41,326 nt of DNA from Eubacteriaceae bacterium CHKCI004 (GTDB lineage: Bacteria > Bacillota > Clostridia > Lachnospirales > Lachnospiraceae): assembly GCA_900016875.1 (NCBI GenBank), contig FCNR01000001.1, forward strand, positions 1 to 41,326, written 5' to 3'. A program made the translations under genes and the position numbers. The first letter of the stretch is position 1; each line of letters begins with the position of its first letter. A model generated the notes under the pieces. The model was not told the origin of the DNA. It saw only the letters and a program-made list of their open reading frames with translations, and ran no database searches. This document shows positions 26,343 through 34,860 of the stretch, piece by piece.

Positions 26343-26396
26343 GGAGAAGTCTGCCTATACGCATATAGCTTTATGTGTAGTATAGCAAAGTTCTCC
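26343..26396 (+). promoter_or_regulatory. Long imperfect hairpin between mobC and primase
   Basis: Nested stems GGAGAA/TTCTCC, CTATAC/GTATAG and CATA/TATG fold 26343-26396 into one long hairpin. No T-run follows, so it is not a simple terminator. It may be a structured leader, a processing site or a protein-binding site. Confidence 0.5.
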
Positions 26397-26454
26397 TGCA
26401 ACGGAAAGAGGGAAATTACTGAAATTAATAACAAATGATACAGGAGGATGGAAC

Positions 26455-27033
26455 ATGAACATTTTTCAGGAAGTGAAAGAACGTGTCACCGCAAAGCAGG
26501 TGGCAGAGAGATATGGGTTGAAAGTCGAACGGAACGGGATGGCGTGCTGTCCCTTTCATAATGACAAACACCCCAGTATGAAGATTGATCAGAATTATTA
26601 TTGCTTCGCCTGTGGGGCAAAAGGTGATGCGGTCAATTATGTGGCAGTGCTGTTTGGATTATCCCAGTTCGAAGCAGCGAAGAAGATTATTGAAGACTTT
26701 TCTCTGGGAATTCCAATCGAGCAACCGAAAAGAAAACAAAATTCTGGATTTAAGAAAATAGAGAAGGTTCCAACAAAAGAGGAACGGATTCAATTTGTCC
26801 AAAAGAAAATTGACGGATGGGCAAGGGATGCTGCGAATGTTTTGCTGCGGTATCTGCGATGGATGGAATTCTGGAAGGAGTTTTACAAGCCGGAAACTAT
26901 GGAAGCGGAATGGCATCCTTTATTTGCCGAAGCCTTACAGAATGAAAGTAAGATCAGTTATCTGGTGGACCTGCTGATGTTTGGAACGGGTGAAGAGATT
27001 TTGAATTTTTCCGGAATGGAAGGGAGGAGGTGA
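26455..27033 (+). CDS. CHC2 zinc-finger DNA primase-like protein
   Basis: A 192-residue protein starting with a bacterial primase zinc finger: MACCPFHNDKHPSM and YYCFACGAKGDAVNYV give the CHC2-type Cys/His set (about residues 31-56). The typical TOPRIM catalytic domain of DnaG is absent; the rest is a basic linker and a helical domain. In mobile elements short CHC2 proteins of this sort sit beside VapE-like helicases and are thought to act in replication of the excised circle. The ribosome site is AGGAGG before ATG 26455. The next gene starts 6 bp later. Confidence 0.85.
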   Translation: MNIFQEVKERVTAKQVAERYGLKVERNGMACCPFHNDKHPSMKIDQNYYCFACGAKGDAVNYVAVLFGLSQFEAAKKIIEDFSLGIPIEQPKRKQNSGFKKIEKVPTKEERIQFVQKKIDGWARDAANVLLRYLRWMEFWKEFYKPETMEAEWHPLFAEALQNESKISYLVDLLMFGTGEEILNFSGMEGRR

Positions 27034-27039
27034 AGCGGT

Positions 27040-28404
27040 ATGAACAGAGAATTGCAGAATATGAACGAGGAGTCCTTGCAGAACTTAGAGGAGATTGTGG
27101 TGGCGGAGCTTCTGACGGTGGAGGATATCAGGGAACGGCTGGATACCACGGAAAAGGGGAAAATCCGTCAGTCCATCCAGAATTGCAAATATGCGTTGGA
27201 ACATGATCCGTGTCTGAGAGGAGCTATCTGCAGAAATGAAATGACCTGTCAGATTGACATCATGAAGAAAATGCCCTGGAAAAGGCGAGGTGTCCATATG
27301 ACCGATACCGATATGAACAATCTGGCGTTATATCTGGAAAAGAATTATGGATTGACCAGTGACAGGGTGATTGCAAAAGCGATAGATATCGTGGCGAATG
27401 AAAACAGTTTCCATCCGATTCTTCAATATCTGGAGAGCCTGAAATGGGATGGCATTCCGAGAATCCAGCATATGCTGACACATTTCTTTGGAGCAGAAGA
27501 TATTGCATATACCGAGGAAGTGATGAAGATGCATATGATGGGAGCGATCCGCAGGCTGTATGAGCCGGGAGCCAAATATGACATCATGCTCTGTCTGGTC
27601 GGAGGACAGGGGACCGGAAAATCCACATTCTTCCGTTATCTGGCAATCAAAGATGAATGGTTTACAGACGATATGAAACGGATTGATGATAAGAAGGTTT
27701 ATGAATATCTGCAGGGACACTGGATCGTGGAAATGTCAGAAATGAATGCAGTGGCAAATGCCAAGAGCATTGAAGAGACGAAATCGTTCCTGAGCCGTCA
27801 GAAGGATATTTATCGAATCCCATATGAAAGGCGGGCAGAGGACAGATACCGACAGTGTGTCTTCTGTGGCACTTCCAATGATCTGAATTTTCTCCCTTTT
27901 GATCGTACAGGGAACCGGAGATTTGCCCCGGTCAGAGTATTTCCGAAAAAAGCGGAAACTACCATTTATGAAAATGAAGCAGAATCTAGAGCATACATTA
28001 TCCAGGCATGGGCAGAGGCAATGGAGATCTACCGAAGCGGAGACTATCCGATGACCTTTTCGCCGGAGATGGAAGATCACGTCAAACTTCTGCAGAGGGA
28101 ATTCATGCCGGAAGATACCCAGACAGGTATGATTCAGGCATTCCTTGATGCATACGAAGAAGATTATGTATGTTCGACCATTATCTATCAGCAGGTATTT
28201 CATCAGGAAGGAATTGTACCTAAATGGCAGTCAAAAGAAATCGGAGATTTGATGGATAACGAGATTATTGGCTGGACCAAACATGGCAATCACAGGTTTG
28301 GTGGCACTATTGGAACGCAGAGGTCGTGGAAACGAATACAGCCGAAAAAAGATGAGGATGGATTCCTGAAGGGGGATGAGTACATGGAAATCCCATTTGA
28401 TTAA
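27040..28404 (+). CDS. VapE-family replication helicase-like ATPase
   Basis: A 454-residue protein of the virulence-associated protein E family. The P-loop is GGQGTGKSTF at about residue 187, followed by an acidic Walker B-like segment (WIVEMSEMNA) and the conserved RIPYERRAEDRYRQCVF and FCGTSNDLNFLPFDRTGNRR, hallmarks of the family. VapE proteins are superfamily-3-like helicases used by integrated elements to replicate. Together with the CHC2 protein it forms a primase-helicase module split over two genes. The symmetric repeat block just after the gene is a candidate origin. Confidence 0.9.
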   Translation: MNRELQNMNEESLQNLEEIVVAELLTVEDIRERLDTTEKGKIRQSIQNCKYALEHDPCLRGAICRNEMTCQIDIMKKMPWKRRGVHMTDTDMNNLALYLEKNYGLTSDRVIAKAIDIVANENSFHPILQYLESLKWDGIPRIQHMLTHFFGAEDIAYTEEVMKMHMMGAIRRLYEPGAKYDIMLCLVGGQGTGKSTFFRYLAIKDEWFTDDMKRIDDKKVYEYLQGHWIVEMSEMNAVANAKSIEETKSFLSRQKDIYRIPYERRAEDRYRQCVFCGTSNDLNFLPFDRTGNRRFAPVRVFPKKAETTIYENEAESRAYIIQAWAEAMEIYRSGDYPMTFSPEMEDHVKLLQREFMPEDTQTGMIQAFLDAYEEDYVCSTIIYQQVFHQEGIVPKWQSKEIGDLMDNEIIGWTKHGNHRFGGTIGTQRSWKRIQPKKDEDGFLKGDEYMEIPFD

Positions 28405-28429
28405 AGATTACTTTTAAAATGTTTTGAGC

Positions 28430-28492
28430 CCTGTTCACAGATTTCTGTTCACAAATATCCGGGCGAAATGTGAACAAGAAGGTGTGAACAGG
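28430..28492. repeat. Four-repeat dyad, candidate replication origin or operator
   Basis: TGTTCACA occurs at 28432-28439 and 28446-28453, and its reverse complement TGTGAACA at 28469-28476 and 28483-28490. Spacers are 6, 15 and 6 bases, so the block is exactly symmetric around 28461; the outer pair extends to CCTGTTCACA/TGTGAACAGG. It lies 25 bp after the helicase gene. One site read on the minus strand, TTGTTCACA, is one base from a DnaA box. Confidence 0.7.
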
Positions 28493-28615
28493 ATTGAAAA
28501 AATTTTGAAAACAAAGCAGAAACGAGAAACAGCCCGGAAACGGGCATCAATAAAAATGGCGGATACGCCAGTCAGAAAAAATTAATCATCAGTACATATA
28601 GAATTATCCGGGTAT

Positions 28616-28760
28616 GCCCAAAAGAGCCCTCGGCGATTGAGAGCGAAATACACCCATCGCACAAGCTGAAGCTTATGCTCTGTGTCTTTCGTCCTCCCGG
28701 AGGGTCTCGCAGGGGCGAGTTTTGCCTACCAAAGTATTCTGTAAAAGCGAATAGCAGTGG
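28616..28760 (+). other. Candidate oriT upstream of the relaxase
   Basis: The non-coding region before the relaxase gene has short GC-rich hairpins, CCTCCCGGAGG (about 28691-28701) and CTCGC/GCGAG (28704-28708 with 28713-28717), followed by an unpaired TTTTGCCTACC stretch, the usual shape of an origin of transfer beside a relaxase. The nick site cannot be fixed by eye. Nothing coding is seen in 28493-28800. Confidence 0.45.
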
Positions 28761-28800
28761 TGATTTCTAATGGCAGCGTATTCGACGGAAAGGAGAAAGT

Positions 28801-30366
28801 GTGAACAGGCGAAATCATAGTTTTGTGATGGAAAGTAAGCTGCATGATGTAAAAGGCAGAGTGGATTATATCAGCAGCCTCAAGCGGCAGGAAAATCTAT
28901 ATGCAGTCTTTTCCAATGTGGAGGACAGCTACTGGGAGCTGCTTGCAGAACAGAATCAGCGGGATTTTGCAAAAAGCGGAACAGAAGGAACGTGTATTGA
29001 AGCCAGAGAGCTGATAATTATGTTACCGCCGAGTCTGATCGATTATGACCATGAGTTTCTGTTGAAATATATGACATCAAAATTTCTGGAGAAATATGAT
29101 GTGGGATGCTGTGCAGCTCTGCATCATAATAAGAGAAAAACAAATCTACATATCCATCTGATCTTCTCAGAAAGGGAAATCCGACAGAAAGTGGAGCGAA
29201 AAATTGCCAGTAGAAATATGTTCTATAATGAATTCGGAAAGCATGTACGGACGAAAAAGGAGATTTTGGATGAGGGTGGAAAGCTCCGTCCCGGATGTAA
29301 GATCATCAAAAAAGGGGAAGTGTATGAGACGAATTTCTTTCATCCAAAGAAAGAGGAATTTAAGTCCAATGCGTTTCTGGAAAATATGAAGCAAGTCATG
29401 ACGGATGCCATCAATGAGATTGTGAAAGATGAAAATGAGAAGCTGCAGGTGTTTCAGAAAGGCAGTCTTTATCTTGCTACCAAAAAGATTGGGAAAAACA
29501 ATCCCAAAGAAGCGGAGATCAGGGCAGACAATTATCTACGGCAGGAATGGAACCGGAATGTAGATCGGGCATTGCTTACAGGTGCATCAGAAGTAGAAGT
29601 GATGATGGCAAAGCAATCACAGATTGATGAACCGGTGGCGGAGTCACTCCGGGAACATGGGCAGAATCCGAAATTATTTACCGGGATTCTTCAGAAAGCA
29701 GTCGGATACCTGAGGGGATTTGTAGAATTTCTGCGGGAGACGAAATACTGCGATAGGGATTCGGAGGGGAATCCATTGCTTGATCATGATGTGCGGATTG
29801 ACATTACGCCAGAACCATTGCCAGCAAAAACAAAAGGAGAACGTCCTTCTTCCGAAAAGCAGGAAGCAGAGGTTATGCGGTTGCAACAAATCCTGAATAA
29901 GATGAAAAAACAGGAACAGAAGATCTATGCCATTGAGAAAGCGATCGTGAAACTAGAAAAAGATCTGAAGGAAGTGAAAAAGAAATGGTTCCACCGAAAA
30001 GAGCAGAAAGAACTGGAAAGAAAGATTGAGACTAAGAAAGTACAGCTGGAAAAGGCAAAGGCTACATTGGATTTGATTCCGGCACAGCATGGATATCAAA
30101 ATGCACTGGAACTTACAAAGGCAATGAAGCTTGCGAAATCGGAATTAAAGAAGGTTCAACAGGCTCAGAAAGTATGGGATGCGCCGGAACCAGAATTGGA
30201 GAAAATGTATCTGAGGATTCCGGCGAATCTTCAGAGTGTGGAAAAAAGAAAAGTTCAGAAAAGTACCGAGCAAAGACGAAATATTCATGAACGATTGGAG
30301 GAGAAAAAACAGATCGTGGAGCATCATCCGAAAAAGAAGAAGCAGAGAAGTGGAATGGAACTATAA
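28801..30366 (+). CDS. MobA/MobL-family relaxase
   Basis: A 521-residue relaxase that nicks oriT and pilots the single strand during mobilisation. GTG 28801 follows AAAGGAGAAAGT. The N-terminal catalytic domain has a histidine cluster ALHHNKRKTNLHIHLIFSER (about residues 106-125; HxH is the metal-binding HUH-type motif), and a Tyr-containing segment EKYDVGCC lies shortly before. The C-terminal third is a long Lys/Glu-rich coiled coil (about residues 350-450) with a basic tail. It completes the mobilisation set with the MobC-like protein. No coupling protein or secretion genes are present. Confidence 0.88.
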   Translation: MNRRNHSFVMESKLHDVKGRVDYISSLKRQENLYAVFSNVEDSYWELLAEQNQRDFAKSGTEGTCIEARELIIMLPPSLIDYDHEFLLKYMTSKFLEKYDVGCCAALHHNKRKTNLHIHLIFSEREIRQKVERKIASRNMFYNEFGKHVRTKKEILDEGGKLRPGCKIIKKGEVYETNFFHPKKEEFKSNAFLENMKQVMTDAINEIVKDENEKLQVFQKGSLYLATKKIGKNNPKEAEIRADNYLRQEWNRNVDRALLTGASEVEVMMAKQSQIDEPVAESLREHGQNPKLFTGILQKAVGYLRGFVEFLRETKYCDRDSEGNPLLDHDVRIDITPEPLPAKTKGERPSSEKQEAEVMRLQQILNKMKKQEQKIYAIEKAIVKLEKDLKEVKKKWFHRKEQKELERKIETKKVQLEKAKATLDLIPAQHGYQNALELTKAMKLAKSELKKVQQAQKVWDAPEPELEKMYLRIPANLQSVEKRKVQKSTEQRRNIHERLEEKKQIVEHHPKKKKQRSGMEL

Positions 30367-30401
30367 CTCGTATATATTTGGAGAATATGACTGATAAGTA
30401 A

Positions 30402-30440
30402 AACCCTGGATGGCAGAATGAAAACTGTTGATCCAGGGTT
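30402..30440 (+). terminator. Terminator of the relaxase gene
   Basis: AACCCTGGAT (30402-30411) pairs with ATCCAGGGTT (30431-30440), followed by ATTTGTTG. It separates mobilisation genes from the cargo operon. Confidence 0.7.
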
Positions 30441-30622
30441 ATTTGTTGTAGGATAGTCCATTAAATATTGTGTTGAAATCGGTATGAAATATTGTTGTGG
30501 TCAAGGCAATGAGTCACTAATTTTGATGTTGTAGGTATCTGCTTCTATTTGAGAGTGATTGTGTAACTGTGTCATGCCTTGTCTCTACATCATTCGTGGC
30601 ATAAATATTACTAACCTCTCAA

Positions 30623-30651
30623 TTGACAGGTAAAGTAAATAGCTGTATAAT
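30623..30651 (+). promoter_or_regulatory. Consensus promoter of the peptide/radical SAM operon
   Basis: TTGACA (30623-30628), exactly 17 bases, then TATAAT (30646-30651). Both boxes are perfect sigma-A matches, the best promoter I see in the window. The predicted transcript starts near 30658, 42 bases before the peptide gene. Upstream, 30441-30622 has no gene but contains CAAGGCA/TGCCTTG inverted repeats. Confidence 0.85.
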
Positions 30652-30699
30652 AAACATACATTATGGATTTAAATCTGCAGAGAGAGGGGCGTGCACAGG

Positions 30700-30855
30700 G
30701 TGGATAATGCTGCTAAAAAGGAATATCAGTTTGTTGGTGAATTCTCGGATGAGGCTAAGAAGGATTTTCTTAAGTTTTTGGACGAGTTGCATGAGAAAGA
30801 ACACAATTGTGGAGTTGTATCCCATACAAACCATTCTAACCACAACAACTGGTAA
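30700..30855 (+). CDS. Putative RiPP precursor peptide with His-Xaa-Asn triads
   Basis: A 51-residue peptide from GTG 30700, with AGAGAGGGG about 10 bases upstream (GTG 30691 in frame is too close to that site). Residues 1-34 are a charged, helical leader-like region containing FSDEAKKDFLKFLDELHEKE. The C-terminus is CGVVSHTNHSNHNNW: three tandem His-Xaa-Asn triads (HTN, HSN, HNN; residues 42-50) and a final Trp51. A leader plus short repeated core, first position behind a consensus promoter, and four radical SAM genes downstream is the layout of ribosomally made, enzyme-modified peptides. No homologue is known to me. The coding call rests on ribosome site, promoter, composition and context. 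Confidence 0.7.
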   Translation: MDNAAKKEYQFVGEFSDEAKKDFLKFLDELHEKEHNCGVVSHTNHSNHNNW

Positions 30856-30875
30856 AATTTAATTGAAAACGTATG

Positions 30876-30947
30876 AAGTCGTTGTAATAGTCCAATTATC
30901 ATGTAAGCTGAAGAGCTTCTTGTGGATTTATTTCAACGGCTTTTTCC
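30876..30947 (+). terminator. Likely partial terminator between peptide and enzyme genes
   Basis: AAGTCGTTG (30876-30884) pairs with CAACGGCTT (30934-30942; one G-T pair), followed by TTTCC; an inner AAGCT/AGCTT pairing is possible. A leaky terminator here would give much more peptide than enzyme, as is common in RiPP operons. No obvious second promoter of equal strength is seen before 31027. Confidence 0.55.
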
Positions 30948-31026
30948 TTAAATCTAGATTCTATGTGGGAAAAGCTAAGTTTCTTTTTTGGGATAATTCA
31001 GATATGAAATTAGAGAGGGGAATAGC

Positions 31027-34000
31027 ATGGAAATATTAGTAAACAATGCGTATGCAAATAACCTTAAAAATATTGATGCAAGGTTGCCAATTGGTAAAGT
31101 GATAGGCATTGCTGGTGTATCTGGATCGGGAAAGAGTACACTTGTTAAGGATGTAATTTCAGCATATGGTGCCCAGAACTATGCCCTTTCGCTTCCGATA
31201 TCTGAAAGAGGATTCATTGCAAGTAATACAGTTGTGCCAGTAGATTCCATTGATAATCTTCCTGCCACATTGATGATAGATGTTGTGAATAGTGTGAATA
31301 ATCCAAATTCTACATTGTCAACAATTACAGGTATCCATTCATTGCTTAGAAAATTATATTTTTTTTATGGAGATTATCACTGCCCAACTTGCAATAATGA
31401 AGTTGAAAATAACGTATTTGACATCATTTCACGCATACCACATTCTGCTTTTGCTGAGGTAAAGTGTGATGCTCGTTATAATGAAAGGGTAAATGCGATT
31501 AAAGAGAATTTTATCATTCAAAAAACTGAGTATTATGATAAAGATAATAAGCGTCAAACAAAAAAGGTTGTAGATGGATATGTTCGGCTGTTTTTTAAGG
31601 TTGAACCTAATAAACTTGGTACAGCTGCTCAAACATTAAAAAGTTGCGCAAATATGTCGCTGCGGATAATGCTTTCGGAGAATAATTCTATAGTTGATAC
31701 ACGAATTCATACTATATGTGAGCATTGTCATACTGTTCTTTCGAAGAAAAGTATGGGACTATTTTCATTCAACGTTTCAGCACAAGATGGTGGTGGGGCA
31801 TGTACACGTTGTTCTGGGTCTGGGCGAGTTTTGACTTGTAATGTTCAGTCTTTCGTTTGCTGGGATGTACCAATGAATAGCGGAGGTATACCGACAATAA
31901 CTGATAAAGGAATTCAGTATACAACTGTTACAGAGAAATTCTTGGATGCTGTTGCTTTAAAATATGGCTTTTCTTGGAATAGCACATTTGGAGAACTGAA
32001 TGAACTACAGCAGAATATCATATTGGATGGTTCTGAAGAGTTGATTACATTTACTGATCGCCGTGGAGCCAACGGAGGAAGGAAGTCAGAACGATTTTTA
32101 GGTTTTAGAGCATACACAGTGGAGAGTTACCGAACAGGAAAAGGAACTGCCACGCTCAGTAAGTATGTTCAGGATGAAGTCTGTCCTGAGTGTAAAGGTA
32201 ATCGTTTAGACGGGACAACTGAGTATATTACCTACCGTGGAACAACTTTAAGGCAATTGTTATCATTGAATCTTCGTGAACTTGGAGAGAAAGTTAATTC
32301 ATGGATTGCAGAGGCAGCACCTAACGAAAGAGTCATACTTGAGCAGATAAAAGCAAGGGTTAGTGTATATGAGGATGTAGGTTGTGACTATCTTGAGTTG
32401 AACAGACAGTCAACAACACTAAGTGGTGGAGAACTCCAACGTTTAAGATTGTGTTCATACCTTTCTAGTAATGTTACAAATACTTGTATTCTGTTGGATG
32501 AACCTACTACTGGGTTACATCAAAAGGATATTGAGAAACTAGTGGCATTACTACACAGACTTAAAACAATGAACCATACTGTAATACTCATTGAACACAA
32601 TAAACAAATATTAGCTACATGTGATTATATCTTGGAGTTAGGACCTGGTGGAGGAACTGAGGGGGGTGAAATACTGATTGGTGATTGGCTGGAAGGTACC
32701 GATACGGATTGTAAGAAATTTGATGTATTGAGTAATATCACTACAAACAATAATCCAGCGGTTATAATTCCTCCAGATTCCAAAACAAAAATCATTCGTA
32801 TGGATGATTTTTCGGCATTGTATATAAAGCACCAATCAGTAGCATTTCCAATGAATAATTTGATTGCTGTTTGTGGTGTATCTGGTAGCGGAAAATCTAC
32901 TTTTGTTAACCACTGTTTAATGCCATACCTCAACGACAATGGCAAGAAACTTGGGATAAAACATATTGAGAACCTTGGGCAAAAAAATGCTACAAGAACT
33001 GCAATATCTAATGTTGGTAGTTTACTTGGAATTAATGACAAGATTGCACAGCTTTATGCTAAAGCGAGTGGAATTCGCAAAGGAAACTTTATGATTAATT
33101 CTAACGAAGGAAAGTGCCCAGTGTGCGGTGGAAAAGGCCGCATTCCAATAGAAGAAGGTGTGGTTGAGACTTGTCCTAATTGCGAGGGCAGAATGTTTAG
33201 CAAAGAAGTTCTACAGAACAAGTATCAAGGATTAAACATATTGGAGTTTTTGCAAACTTCTTTGAAAGAAATAATTCCTTTGGTGCAGGATGACAAAAAA
33301 CTGAGCAAGCTATTCAGCCTATGTGAACAAATAGGAGTCGGCTATCTTTCTTTGTCCAGATCCTCAAAGACATTGTCCAAAGGTGAAATTCAGAGAATTA
33401 AGCTTGTTAATGTCCTCTCTAATGCTGAGAAGGATAACATATATATCCTCGATGAGCCATCAAAAGGATTACATCCATTTGACATTGAAAAATTACTGAG
33501 TATCATTTCTGAAATCATCAAAAGCGGGAATACAGTAATTGCTGTTGAGCACAATGTTGATTTCATTTCTCGTTGTAATTATGCCATTGAATTTGGACCT
33601 TCATCTGGGAAAAATGGAGGAAGGGTTGTATTTTCTGGTAATGTAAATAGCCTTAAATGTGCAGACACACCTACAGGTAGAGCATTACAGGGAAGAGAAA
33701 TTCAGATTGAGCATAATAAGGATTTCAACTTAGATACAATTGATGGAAATGTTGACATACAGATTCCTAACAATATTACCATTGAGAAGAATGTTATTAA
33801 CTATGTTAGTGTTCGACCAATTGATATGGATAAACTCTTCGCTTATACAAATGGAGAGTACCTGAAGGCGGCATTGCCTGCAAATACATTTTTTTTGAAA
33901 CAGCAAAATGATGCTAATCAACTCATTGGATGCAAGACCCCTGTTATTCGACCAGTGGGAATCGGTAATGTTTCATTTGGTAAAAAGGCGCGTATTGTTG

Positions 34001-34854
34001 ATGCACTAGGACTTCATGCTCTCATTTCAAGATACTTTATGCCTATATCATTAAGACCTGTGATTGGTAAGCGATTTGTACCGGATGCATTTTCTCCTTC
34101 AAGCTCATTGGGAAAATGTTCTATATGTAAAGGAACTGGAGAACTTGAGCAGTTTGATTTTTCTTTAGCTTTCTCAAATGGAACGATTCATTTGTCAGTT
34201 GAAGAATTGCTAAGAAAGAGGACAAATTATACCATTGCGAAGAAGCATCTAAAAAAGGATTACGGATTAGATATTTTCAGACCATTGGGAAATTTAACAG
34301 AAGAAGAAAAAACAGTGCTCCTATTTGGAGATAGGCAACGAAAGTTCTATGATAAAAGTAAAGAGTACTATTGGGAGGGTTTGAATAGGCTTGTAATGAA
34401 AGAATTGCGTTACATGGAAGACAAAACACTGGCAGAGAAAATTCGTAAAAGTAAATGTGTTTCTCCTTGCATGGCCTGCAATGGAGCACTCCTGAGTAAA
34501 ACATACAGGAACCTGGATCGCTCTGCTGTAGGATACAAGCAGTTTATGCGTTGTTCATTTATTGATTTACTCAAAGATATAAAGAATGATATTTCAGCAA
34601 ATCATCAGTTGATTAGAGCATTCGAAGTGGTTGTGACTCTTGGACTTGGAAATCATAACTGTTTTACCAAGATGTCCAATTTGAGTAAAGAAGAACAATC
34701 CTTAATTCAGCTTGCAGCTTATTTGATTCATCCTATATTTGATTCTATTATTGCTATTGATGGTAGTATAATTAGCTCTTGTGCATCAGTTGAAGTCGTA
34801 TTGAAGAAAATGACTCAAAATTGTACAGTAATAATTAATAAAGGTAGGGAATAA
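31027..34854 (+). CDS. Large UvrA-like ABC ATPase with a third, degenerate module
   Basis: A 1275-residue relative of UvrA, about 330 residues longer than the housekeeping copy at 13973. Module 1: Walker [10 protein letters not shown] (30-38), zinc cysteines CPTC, CEHC and CTRCSGSG, signature LSGGELQR (about 465), Walker [11 protein letters not shown]. Module 2: Walker [10 protein letters not shown] (about 617), CPVCGGKG/CPNCEG zinc region (about 697), altered signature LSKGEIQR (about 783), Walker B ILDEPSKGLH. Module 3 (about 930-1275): CSICKGTGELEQFD near 1031, LSKEEQ near 1219 and IIAIDGS near 1240, which look like worn signature and Walker B motifs, but no Walker A. UvrA paralogues can give resistance to DNA-binding drugs, so self-protection is plausible; a direct part in the pathway is also possible. 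Confidence 0.85.
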   Translation: MEILVNNAYANNLKNIDARLPIGKVIGIAGVSGSGKSTLVKDVISAYGAQNYALSLPISERGFIASNTVVPVDSIDNLPATLMIDVVNSVNNPNSTLSTITGIHSLLRKLYFFYGDYHCPTCNNEVENNVFDIISRIPHSAFAEVKCDARYNERVNAIKENFIIQKTEYYDKDNKRQTKKVVDGYVRLFFKVEPNKLGTAAQTLKSCANMSLRIMLSENNSIVDTRIHTICEHCHTVLSKKSMGLFSFNVSAQDGGGACTRCSGSGRVLTCNVQSFVCWDVPMNSGGIPTITDKGIQYTTVTEKFLDAVALKYGFSWNSTFGELNELQQNIILDGSEELITFTDRRGANGGRKSERFLGFRAYTVESYRTGKGTATLSKYVQDEVCPECKGNRLDGTTEYITYRGTTLRQLLSLNLRELGEKVNSWIAEAAPNERVILEQIKARVSVYEDVGCDYLELNRQSTTLSGGELQRLRLCSYLSSNVTNTCILLDEPTTGLHQKDIEKLVALLHRLKTMNHTVILIEHNKQILATCDYILELGPGGGTEGGEILIGDWLEGTDTDCKKFDVLSNITTNNNPAVIIPPDSKTKIIRMDDFSALYIKHQSVAFPMNNLIAVCGVSGSGKSTFVNHCLMPYLNDNGKKLGIKHIENLGQKNATRTAISNVGSLLGINDKIAQLYAKASGIRKGNFMINSNEGKCPVCGGKGRIPIEEGVVETCPNCEGRMFSKEVLQNKYQGLNILEFLQTSLKEIIPLVQDDKKLSKLFSLCEQIGVGYLSLSRSSKTLSKGEIQRIKLVNVLSNAEKDNIYILDEPSKGLHPFDIEKLLSIISEIIKSGNTVIAVEHNVDFISRCNYAIEFGPSSGKNGGRVVFSGNVNSLKCADTPTGRALQGREIQIEHNKDFNLDTIDGNVDIQIPNNITIEKNVINYVSVRPIDMDKLFAYTNGEYLKAALPANTFFLKQQNDANQLIGCKTPVIRPVGIGNVSFGKKARIVDALGLHALISRYFMPISLRPVIGKRFVPDAFSPSSSLGKCSICKGTGELEQFDFSLAFSNGTIHLSVEELLRKRTNYTIAKKHLKKDYGLDIFRPLGNLTEEEKTVLLFGDRQRKFYDKSKEYYWEGLNRLVMKELRYMEDKTLAEKIRKSKCVSPCMACNGALLSKTYRNLDRSAVGYKQFMRCSFIDLLKDIKNDISANHQLIRAFEVVVTLGLGNHNCFTKMSNLSKEEQSLIQLAAYLIHPIFDSIIAIDGSIISSCASVEVVLKKMTQNCTVIINKGRE

Positions 34855-34860
34855 TACCAT

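Noticed and set aside
30663-30707. 14-residue frame starting MDLNLQREG just before the peptide gene
   Set aside because: The predicted transcript starts only about 5 bases upstream, leaving no ribosome site. A leaderless peptide is possible but unsupported.
30623-30862. 79-residue plus-strand frame overlapping the peptide gene
   Set aside because: Its start codon lies inside the -35 box of the consensus promoter, it has no ribosome site and its sequence has no recognisable order. The GTG 30700 frame has promoter, ribosome site and context.
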